Source of the DNA: Pandoraea apista
Lineage (GTDB): Bacteria > Pseudomonadota > Gammaproteobacteria > Burkholderiales > Burkholderiaceae
DNA length: 64,000 nucleotides
Direction of reading: 5' to 3'
Assembly (NCBI RefSeq): GCF_001465595.2
Contig: NZ_CP013481.2
Span: 806,001-870,000, forward strand
The position numbers were made by a program, and so were the translations under genes. The notes beneath the pieces are model-generated. The model was given only the letters and a program-made list of their open reading frames with translations, was not told the DNA's origin and ran no database searches. Below are positions 39,440 through 45,508 of this stretch, piece after piece (the stretch's first letter is position 1; each line of letters starts with the position of its first letter).

Positions 39440-39598
39440 CTGTTTTGAAGTATATAGCTGGTTTTTGCGAAGCAGTAGTTCGGAGATGATGCTGTCCTGA
39501 ACCCGCACCTCACATTGTGTGCGGGATAACGAAGACGCACGGCCGCTGCCTGTGAGCGGCGAATGCGGCGATAACCCTACGGAATCTCTGGCGCACAA

Positions 39599-40378
39599 AT
39601 GGACTATCTCTTTGCTTTGGCGGCCGACCCGGCGGTATGGGCGGCGCTTGTCACGCTGGTGGTCATGGAAGTCGTGCTTGGCATCGACAACCTGATCTTC
39701 ATCTCGATACTGACCAACAAACTGCCGTTGTCGATGCGTGCGCGCGCGCAGCGCATGGGCATCGGTCTGGCGCTGGTCATGCGTCTGGCGTTGCTCGGCA
39801 CGGTGGCGTGGATTGCCAAGCTGACGACCCCGCTCTTCGAGATGTTCGGGCACGGTTTCTCGTGGCGCGACCTGATCCTGATTGCCGGTGGCCTCTTCCT
39901 CGTGTGGAAGGCGACTAAGGAGATGCATCACCATGTGGCGTCGGCAACGGACGACGTACAGCATGGCGACGGCGCATCGACGGCGGGCGCGTTGGGGACG
40001 ATCACTGCACGTGCCGCGGTGGTTCAGATTCTGATGCTGGACCTCGTATTCTCGATCGATAGCATCGTGACGGCTGTGGGCATGACCGAGCACATCCCGA
40101 TCATGTTCATCGCGGTGATTGCGGCTGTGACGGCGATGTTGTTCATGGCGGGGCCGCTCTCGCGATTCATCGCGGCGAACCCGACGGTCGTAATGCTCGC
40201 GCTGGGCTTCCTGCTTGTGATCGGTATGACACTGATCGCGGAAGGTTTCGGGTCACATATCCCGAAGGGCTACATCTACGCGGCGATGGCATTCTCGGCG
40301 TTCGTGGAGGGAATGAACATGATGACGCGCCGTGCGTCGGCACGCCGCAAAGCAGAGAAGGCGCGCGTGCTGGACTGA
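39599..40378 (+). CDS. TerC family membrane protein
   Basis: 259 residues with about seven membrane segments. The two acidic membrane motifs of the family are present: [20 protein letters not shown] and [20 protein letters not shown]. TerC/YoaE/Alx relatives export Mn2+ or help metalate secreted proteins. Divergent from the LysR gene. I found no yybP-ykoY riboswitch core upstream. Confidence 0.93.
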   Translation: MDYLFALAADPAVWAALVTLVVMEVVLGIDNLIFISILTNKLPLSMRARAQRMGIGLALVMRLALLGTVAWIAKLTTPLFEMFGHGFSWRDLILIAGGLFLVWKATKEMHHHVASATDDVQHGDGASTAGALGTITARAAVVQILMLDLVFSIDSIVTAVGMTEHIPIMFIAVIAAVTAMLFMAGPLSRFIAANPTVVMLALGFLLVIGMTLIAEGFGSHIPKGYIYAAMAFSAFVEGMNMMTRRASARRKAEKARVLD

Positions 40379-40406
40379 GCGGTGCGGTGATGGCAGGGTG
40401 AATGAG

Positions 40407-40440
40407 GCGGCGCCGGTAACCATCGGCGCCGCTTTTTTTT
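40407..40440 (+). terminator. Terminator of terC
   Basis: GCGGCGCCG-GTAACCAT-CGGCGCCGC followed by eight T. Confidence 0.93.
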
Positions 40441-40450
40441 GTCCCGAAGG

Positions 40451-40465
40451 TTCGGTTTTTTCGAA
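40451..40465 (+). promoter_or_regulatory. Second copy of the LysR-like inverted repeat
   Basis: TTCGGTTTTTTCGAA, 14 of 15 bases identical to the site at 39425-39439 read on its minus strand. It lies 86 bases before the zinc-ribbon gene. Confidence 0.4.
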
Positions 40466-40550
40466 CTTTGATGAATGAAAAAGCAGGTTTTTCGGTGGTG
40501 TGGGGCCCGATACATTGAGGACGTTGCCTTTCAAGTGACGGAGCGAAACG

Positions 40551-40901
40551 ATGAAATGTCCTGTATGCGGTACCCCGGATTTACTGATGACGGAGCGTCA
40601 GGGAGTGGAGATTGATTACTGCCCGAGTTGTCGTGGCGTGTGGCTCGATCGTGGCGAGCTGGACAAGTTGATCGAGCGCACGGACGACGTGGCTGGCCGA
40701 CCGGTGCCATCGGTCCATGGGAGCGATGGCAGGGGCGCGCATCAGCACGCTCGTCATCGTGATTATCGGGCAGACGCTCCGGATAAGTACCGGGAGGATC
40801 ACCCGCATCGCAATACCCATCATGGCTACGATGATCGCCGTCGCCATTACGATCAGCCGCGCAAGAAGAAGTCGTTGTTCGAGATGTTCGACTTCGATTG
40901 A
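40551..40901 (+). CDS. Zinc-ribbon protein, zf-TFIIB family
   Basis: 116-residue protein. The N-terminal zinc ribbon has C-x2-C (MKCPVCGTPDLL) and C-x2-C (YCPSCRGVWLDRGELDKLIE), the zf-TFIIB signature. A long His/Arg/Asp-rich linker follows, and the conserved C-terminus KKKSLFEMFDFD is family-typical. Role unknown. It ends just before the tRNA terminator and mobile element. Confidence 0.9.
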   Translation: MKCPVCGTPDLLMTERQGVEIDYCPSCRGVWLDRGELDKLIERTDDVAGRPVPSVHGSDGRGAHQHARHRDYRADAPDKYREDHPHRNTHHGYDDRRRHYDQPRKKKSLFEMFDFD

Positions 40902-40921
40902 AAGTGATCGGATTGCTGAAC

Positions 40922-40953
40922 GAAAAAAACGGCTTCCATTGCGGGAAGCCGTT
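40922..40953 (-). terminator. Original tRNA terminator, now stranded left of the element
   Basis: On the minus strand AACGGCTTCC-CGCAAT-GGAAGCCGTT followed by seven T in total. It lies 7 bases beyond attL. Before insertion it would have been just after the tRNA 3' end; now it is 4.3 kb away. Confidence 0.85.
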
Positions 40954-40960
40954 CTTAAAT

Positions 40961-40978
40961 TTGGTGGCGAATCAGGGA
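40961..40978. repeat. Left attachment site (attL)
   Basis: TTGGTGGCGAATCAGGGA, identical to the 18 bases at 45255-45272. It recreates the acceptor-stem 3' strand and part of the T-arm of the tRNA. Confidence 0.9.
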
Positions 40979-41053
40979 GATTCCGGGCTTTTTGTAAATC
41001 CCCTGATAAATCAACAACTTGCCATTCTGGCGGGTGGGGTTGCGAATGAAAAA

Positions 41054-41072
41054 GTGACACCCCAAGTGTCAC
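41054..41072. repeat. Inverted repeat GTGACAC-CCCAA-GTGTCAC near the left end
   Basis: Perfect 7-bp arms. A related sequence, GTGACACACCAAGTGACCC, lies at 45183-45201 by the integrase start. Probable arm-type integrase, excisionase or repressor binding site. Confidence 0.6.
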
Positions 41073-41130
41073 ACGTTCGCCCCCAATCGGCAAGTAGCGA
41101 TCTGGCACTTGCGATTGGAGTCGTGTAACA

Positions 41131-41202
41131 ATGAGTAAGGCAACGAGCCTGCCCGAATACATTTCTCGGAAATCGGGGTTTCTAAGGAGAGTTTATGGGT
41201 AA
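41131..41202 (+). CDS. Possible 23-codon leader ORF
   Basis: ATG AGT AAG... encodes MSKATSLPEYISRKSGFLRR then VYG. The stop overlaps the start region of the Cys-rich gene in another frame, so it could couple translation. Its sequence resembles the N-terminus of tyrosine integrases (compare MHKLPRLYQSRHGVYYLRVI of this element) and may be a remnant. Uncertain. Confidence 0.25.
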   Translation: MSKATSLPEYISRKSGFLRRVYG

Positions 41203-41470
41203 GTGTAAATATTGTGGGTCAACGACAACGGCAGGTGGTGGTTGCTCGAAGAGTCCAACGAAAACTCATGTAGTTTATGAACCGCTGAAATGTATTTATT
41301 GCGGTTCCAAGACAACGGCGGGTGGTGGGTGTAGCAAGAGCCCCTCAAAAGGGCATGTTGTCGACGCGGGGCCGAAGAAGTGCATTTACTGCGGGTCAAC
41401 GACATCAGCAGGTGGCGGTTGTAGTAAGAGCCCCACAAAAGGGCATGTTCTGGGTGGTGGGATAATGTAA
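41195..41470 (+). CDS. Small protein of three tandem C-x2-C-x9-C-x7-H repeats (putative zinc-binding)
   Basis: 91 residues made almost entirely of three copies of a 22-residue unit, C-[KI]-Y-C-G-S-[TK]-T-[TS]-A-G-G-G-C-S-K-S-P-[TS]-K-x-H. Candidate ligands are C4/C7/C17/H25, C33/C36/C46/H54 and C63/C66/C76/H84; spacing between units is 29-30 residues. Each unit could hold one zinc (CCCH), an inference. Short linkers (VYEPLK, VDAGPKK) separate the units. AAGGAG lies 7 bases before the ATG. Followed after 11 bases by the next small gene. Function unknown; I believe related repeats occur on other proteobacterial islands but cannot verify it. Confidence 0.8.
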   Translation: MGKCKYCGSTTTAGGGCSKSPTKTHVVYEPLKCIYCGSKTTAGGGCSKSPSKGHVVDAGPKKCIYCGSTTSAGGGCSKSPTKGHVLGGGIM

Positions 41471-41481
41471 GCGGGGTATTT

Positions 41482-41811
41482 ATGGAAATCTCAAAAGAAG
41501 ATAAAAAGAGAATTAAGGCGCTTGCCTCCGAGGGTAAGACCATTTCTGATATTTGGGGACAATTCAAAAAAACTTACCCTGACGCGGAGTACGTAGATAT
41601 TTATTGGATTGTTTATGGTTCAGGTGGTCAAAGTGCTTTGGGTGTTAAAAGAACAATCACAAACAGAATCAACGAACTTGTTACCCTGAAGGACAAAAAT
41701 AGATTCAATGAGGTGGTGGACGAATTGCAGGAGCTCGTCAATCACCTCTACAAAGAGCATAAGAAAAACAGAGACAAGTTGGCAAAAATTCGGGAAGCTC
41801 TTGGAGAGTGA
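41482..41811 (+). CDS. Small HTH-like, C-terminally helical protein of unknown function
   Basis: 109 residues in the same transcription unit as the Cys-rich repeat gene. The N-terminal ~45 residues (ISKEDKKRIKALASEGKTIS, then DIWGQFKKTYPDAEYVDIYW) look like a short helix-turn-helix of the resolvase/sigma type. The middle, SALGVKRTITNRINELVTLK, and the C-terminus (NEVVDELQELVNHLYKEHKK) are charged amphipathic helices, probably coiled coil. No enzyme motif is seen. A strong terminator follows directly. DNA-binding is inferred only. Confidence 0.75.
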   Translation: MEISKEDKKRIKALASEGKTISDIWGQFKKTYPDAEYVDIYWIVYGSGGQSALGVKRTITNRINELVTLKDKNRFNEVVDELQELVNHLYKEHKKNRDKLAKIREALGE

Positions 41812-41818
41812 GATAATC

Positions 41819-41850
41819 AAAAAGCCAGTCGTGTGACTGGCTTTTTGTTT
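41819..41850 (+). terminator. Terminator after the cargo gene pair
   Basis: AAAAAGCCAGTC-GTGT-GACTGGCTTTTT, then GTTTT. Its symmetry lets it act on both strands. Confidence 0.93.
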
Positions 41851-41954
41851 TGATTTCCAAGATTTGACTATTTCTAAAAATTTCTTAAATTGGAAATAAC
41901 ACCTTGCCGAGTGTATGAGGTCAATATAATCATCCGATTTAAAAAGTCAAGATT

Positions 41955-42415
41955 AAATTGCTCCATACTGGAAGGTGTGGGGCAATTTTTTTATCTGTCG
42001 ACTACCGTTCACTGTTCGGGAAGTTGCCCAGCAACGCAGAAGGCTCGTCAAAATAAAAACTGACTGCGTATCTCCAACCAAAATTCCATAGGAGATAGAC
42101 GATTGCGAACCATTGGAATTTATTCCAAGAGGGGTGCTAGAAGAGACGTTAGCAGAGCACAAACGAGAGGCGTAATCTCAGACCGTGCTAACGGGGACAT
42201 TTAAGGTCCTGAACTGAGAAAGCGGAGCGCTTAAATCGACTCCCTCCGGGTATGTAGCAAAGTACTAAGCTCGGCATTGCCACCCACCACAGATTTAATT
42301 TTCTGGGGCAAGGGTGAGGCTTTGCCGGGCTTAGTAGTCTGAAAGACTAATAACCCGGTAAAGACTCAAAGACACATCAGTCTTTCGAAGAAAGACTATA
42401 TAAAATACAGTACAA
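41955..42415. ncRNA. Candidate structured RNA or regulatory region in the element
   Basis: About 460 bases without a coding frame but dense in complementary segments: AAATTGC...GCAATTT with T7 (41955-41988), GTTGC-CCA-GCAAC (~42023), TATCTCC/GGAGATA (~42068-42098), TTGGAA-TTTA-TTCCAA (~42113), GTTAGCA/TGCTAAC (~42148 and ~42186), ATTTAAG/CTTAAAT (~42200-42236), CCGGG...CCCGG enclosing a GAA-capped hairpin (~42325-42358) and AGTCTTTC/GAAAGACT (~42379-42397). No match to group I/II introns, RNase P, tmRNA or retrons was recognised. Strand not determined. It could instead be a decayed replication origin. Confidence 0.4.
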
Positions 42416-42510
42416 ATTCAGCACAGAATACGATATAGAAAACCATCCATAGAGATCTGTACCCGCAGGGAAATAAAAGAATAGATAGAAATAAAACGGA
42501 CGGCGAGCGA

Positions 42511-43479
42511 TTAAATCGCGTTTTTTCGAGGTTTTTTGTATAGAATGCTGTCCTGCTCAGGGCCTGCCCTGTTTGGTTCAATTTCAGGAGTGGATTTATC
42601 CAAATTGGACCTAAACTCACCGAGGACCTTGGAAATTTCCTGCACTTCGTTTGGTGTTGGGTTGGGTGAACCTGTTAAAGCCTCCAACTGCATAGCCTGA
42701 TAATCCAACTGGTCCAATAATTTGGCATTCTGCTTTGTGGTTTTATCCACCTCCAAAAATTCCTTGAGCCCAATAACTTTTTTTGCTTTGGCTGAAACCC
42801 TCGCAAAAATCGGCTTTAAAGTCGCCTGCAACTTAGCAGGATTGAGCCTGCCCCATAGCTTTACCTTTCCAACTTCCTCATAGAGTTCCCATAGGCTTTT
42901 GTGATACTCGGCATAAGCGGTTTTTGCTTTCTCCGCTTTGGCATAAAATTCCTTGATTGTGGTGTGGTGGGCTCGCTTGGTGGGATCTCCACGCTCAAAA
43001 CCCAATGCCTCCACAGCCTTGTGGTACTTATCCTGATAGGCCGTCATTTTGGCTTTGCCGTCAAACCAGTACCCAGCACCTAACTTCTTGGTTTTTGGGT
43101 TCACAGGCTTAAAAATCACGTGAATATGAGGGGTTGTTTCGTCTTTGTGTAGCACCGCCAAGGCTATGTTGTTAGCACCCCATTCTTTGCGGGCAAAATC
43201 CATTGTAGATTTAACCCACTCATCTAATTGCCTTTTGTCTTTGAATTCAGAGGCCCCAAAAAAGACATCCACAAAACGGCAGGCATTCTTTTTTGTGCCC
43301 TTTGGCACCTCACAGAGGAAGCCCATAATGTCATCTTTTTTCTCTAAAGTGACATTTTTTGACGTCTTGGAGGGGTTCGAATTGGCGACATGAACCAATC
43401 GCAAATGGTGATTTATCAGGTAGGAGGCTGATCCAACGTTTGTGTACTTTTTTATTCTTGTTATCGCGTAATTTGCCAT
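42511..43479 (-). CDS. MobV/Pre-type plasmid mobilization relaxase
   Basis: 322 residues from ATG 43479 (MANYAITRIKKYTNVGSASY). It has the Mob_Pre N-terminal domain with the metal-binding HxH motif in LHKDETTPHIHVIFKPVNPK. The region YWFDGKAKMTAYQDKYHKAV and a Lys-rich helical C-terminus follow. The enzyme nicks oriT and leads the strand into a recipient when a conjugation system is present. An upstream TTG/GTG extension is unlikely. The candidate oriT lies upstream, as usual for this family. Confidence 0.88.
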   Translation of the reverse strand: MANYAITRIKKYTNVGSASYLINHHLRLVHVANSNPSKTSKNVTLEKKDDIMGFLCEVPKGTKKNACRFVDVFFGASEFKDKRQLDEWVKSTMDFARKEWGANNIALAVLHKDETTPHIHVIFKPVNPKTKKLGAGYWFDGKAKMTAYQDKYHKAVEALGFERGDPTKRAHHTTIKEFYAKAEKAKTAYAEYHKSLWELYEEVGKVKLWGRLNPAKLQATLKPIFARVSAKAKKVIGLKEFLEVDKTTKQNAKLLDQLDYQAMQLEALTGSPNPTPNEVQEISKVLGEFRSNLDKSTPEIEPNRAGPEQDSILYKKPRKNAI

Positions 43480-43559
43480 TGTTTTTCTTCTGCTACCTAT
43501 TAAGCATAGCGTGAAAAAATGGCTTGGCAAATTATAGCGATTTGAGGTGTTTATCAACG

Positions 43560-43690
43560 TCAGTTGTACGGGGCAAGTACACCCCGTAACTCACTACGGG
43601 GTGCAAGCACCCCCACGGCACTTCGTGCCTGGCTCGTCCTGCGGAGCTAGAACCAAAAGCATGGGGCAGGCCCCTTGCCCCCTTCCGAAT
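43560..43690. other. Candidate origin of transfer (hairpin-rich)
   Basis: Directly upstream of the relaxase gene: ACCCCGTA-ACTCAC-TACGGGGT (43581-43602), GGTGC-AA-GCACC, GGCAC-TTC-GTGCC (43617-43629) and GGGGCAGGCCCCTTGCCCC. It is GC-rich in contrast to the rest of the element. Position and nested hairpins fit an oriT; the nick site is not identified. Confidence 0.5.
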
Positions 43691-43694
43691 GCCA

Positions 43695-43725
43695 ATAAAA
43701 AATGCCACTCTTCGGTGGCATTCTT
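43695..43725 (-). terminator. Terminator after the integrase gene
   Basis: On the minus strand ATGCCAC-CGAAGA-GTGGCAT followed by TTTTTATT. It isolates the integrase transcript from the relaxase region. Confidence 0.85.
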
Positions 43726-43811
43726 TCTTGACACTCGGCCTGAATTTTTCTTCGCTGTACCTATCAAATTTGATAGTTGACGCAGGGAGAATAAGTGTTA
43801 CTTCCGAATTT

Positions 43812-45182
43812 TTAGTGCCAGATTTCAATCGGGTACTCCAATTTATCGATTGCCTCTTTGAGTACGTGGATTGGTTTTTTCTTCTGGTAGTTCACGAAGT
43901 GAGGCGAAGATAGGTCAACCCTTTCTTGTTCGTAGTGCCCAACCAATCCCATAATGATCGCAGGGTGGATATTCAAATTTGTCATCTCGTTGACGAAATT
44001 TGACCGCAATGAATGGAATGTTTTTCTGTCGTCTGTAATTTTCAGGAGGTCCAGATAGTCACCAAAACGGCGTGAGATATTCTTTCCGAATCCATTTTTC
44101 CCGCCTTCGGTAGGGAGCTTGTCTGGGAAAAATACCATATCATATCCCACCTTGTTGGTGGCTTTGGTTTCATCCAAATAGTCCAAAAATTTCGATTCCA
44201 GTATGGCTTTGTGAAATGGAATCTTGCGTACGGAATTTTTGTTCTTGGCTATATCGGCGGTGATATCGAATACCCACACTCCCTCATGCTGGTAGATATG
44301 CTGAAAGGTCATGCTCGCAAGTTCATTCTGGCGAGCACCTGTATAGAGGGCAAGGAAGGGGAGCCAGTAATAATCCGGCTTGTCCATGAACTCACGGTAG
44401 GTGGACTCATTGAAGATTGCTTGCAGATCCTCGGTGGTCAATTCCTTGTATGAGCGAACCTGCTGTTTGAGCTTGGTTTTGTTTGAGATTTTGACCTTAT
44501 CAAACGGATTGTCCGCAAAGTAGAGGTTGTTACCTATTGCGTATTCAAACAACGACCGCAGGAAAGATAGGCGAGAATTGATAATACTTGCCGATTTGCC
44601 TTCGGCAAGTATGCGATTCTTGTAGCTCACTGCCTCATTGGCGGTGTACTGATTAATATCGTGGTCGCCATAGAACCCTTGGAACTCGCTGTAAATGCGC
44701 TCTTTGTCGTAGAGGGTCTTTGGAACGTTGTCGAGTTTTTTTTCAACGAGATAGAGCGACACTACCTCGCTGAATGGTTTGCTCTTGGGTGTAACCCGTT
44801 CCCCTTGGGGCATGCCAACGGCAGACCTTTCCAAAGAGGCCCGCGCCGATTGAGCCAATACGGAGTTGATAGCCTCCTGTGCGTATTGTTCTCGCAGGCC
44901 CAGCTTGTCCAAAACGGCAGATAGGGTATCCAGATCGTGAGGTTTCACGTCCTTGAAATTCACGCCACCTGTGGGGCTGACTTCAATGTCCAGCTTGCGG
45001 AGCTTGTCTGGGTCAAAATCGGGAGTGGACATTGCTAGTTCCATGTTCAACCGTAAGGCGAACAGTCTAGCAATGCGGAAATCCTTTGTCCCCAGAGAGA
45101 GGCGGGTCTTGACCTTGTTGCGAATGACTCGCAGGTAGTAGACCCCATGACGGGACTGATAGAGGCGGGGCAACTTGTGCAT
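43812..45182 (-). CDS. Tyrosine-type site-specific integrase
   Basis: 456 residues. The N-terminal arm-binding-like segment is LPRLYQSRHGVYYLRVIRNK; a SAM-like core-binding domain spans about 160-260, and the catalytic domain has Arg in YTGARQNELASM, H-x-x-R as FHSLRSNFVNEM, GH as MGLVGHYEQERV, and a probable nucleophile Tyr in FVNYQKKKPIHV. ATG 45182 is preferred over a GTG at 45203, because a repeat matching the other end of the element lies immediately upstream. It adjoins the target tRNA, as is usual for tRNA-site integrases. Confidence 0.93.
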   Translation of the reverse strand: MHKLPRLYQSRHGVYYLRVIRNKVKTRLSLGTKDFRIARLFALRLNMELAMSTPDFDPDKLRKLDIEVSPTGGVNFKDVKPHDLDTLSAVLDKLGLREQYAQEAINSVLAQSARASLERSAVGMPQGERVTPKSKPFSEVVSLYLVEKKLDNVPKTLYDKERIYSEFQGFYGDHDINQYTANEAVSYKNRILAEGKSASIINSRLSFLRSLFEYAIGNNLYFADNPFDKVKISNKTKLKQQVRSYKELTTEDLQAIFNESTYREFMDKPDYYWLPFLALYTGARQNELASMTFQHIYQHEGVWVFDITADIAKNKNSVRKIPFHKAILESKFLDYLDETKATNKVGYDMVFFPDKLPTEGGKNGFGKNISRRFGDYLDLLKITDDRKTFHSLRSNFVNEMTNLNIHPAIIMGLVGHYEQERVDLSSPHFVNYQKKKPIHVLKEAIDKLEYPIEIWH

Positions 45183-45201
45183 GTGACACACCAAGTGACC
45201 C
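45183..45201. repeat. Right-end copy of the GTGACAC motif, adjacent to the integrase start
   Basis: GTGACACACCAAGTGACCC, an imperfect version of the palindrome at 41054-41072. It touches the integrase ATG, so it may be both an arm site and an operator. Confidence 0.5.
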
Positions 45202-45210
45202 ACCGAATGG

Positions 45211-45250
45211 CAAAAGGGCTTTGTAACCTATTGATTACAAAGCCCTTTTG
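45211..45250. terminator. Element-borne hairpin placed just after the tRNA 3' end
   Basis: Perfect 16-bp arms (CAAAAGGGCTTTGTAA and its complement) around an 8-base loop. On the minus strand it begins 6 bases after the tRNA 3' end and ends in TTTTG, so it can replace the displaced native terminator and shield the integrase from tRNA readthrough. Confidence 0.8.
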
Positions 45251-45255
45251 GGTAT

Positions 45256-45332
<77 letters not shown>

Positions 45333-45343
45333 GTAGAAGAAAG

Positions 45344-45372
45344 ATTATAGGTAGAGCCCTATAGGCTGTCAA
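45344..45372 (-). promoter_or_regulatory. Consensus sigma-70 promoter of the tRNA
   Basis: On the minus strand TTGACA (45367-45372), a 17-base spacer and TATAAT (45344-45349), both perfect. Transcription would begin about 5 bases before the mature tRNA. Confidence 0.93.
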
Positions 45373-45434
45373 CACTTTTTTGCAGGCCAATGAAATCTGC
45401 AAAGGTGCCGTTCAGGGGGGGCCGGATCAGGTCT

Positions 45435-45473
45435 CGGAAAAGACAACGCCGGAACCCGAAGGTCCCGGCGTTG
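45435..45473 (-). terminator. Terminator of the MHS transporter gene
   Basis: CAACGCCGG and CCGGCGTTG form a 9-bp stem, followed on the minus strand by TCTTTTCC. It lies ~36 bases after the stop codon. Confidence 0.8.
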
Positions 45474-45508
45474 ACGATCCATTTCAACCTGTCTGGTAGG
45501 TCACCCCA

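Noticed and set aside
39440..39598. Possible yybP-ykoY (Mn) riboswitch before terC
   Set aside because: The hairpins present lack the conserved core of that riboswitch; the same holds upstream of the second TerC gene at 54929.
42325..42358. 34-base hairpin resembling group II intron domain V
   Set aside because: Length and GAA(A) cap fit, but the catalytic AGC triad and two-base bulge are missing, and no intron-encoded protein or boundary signals are present.
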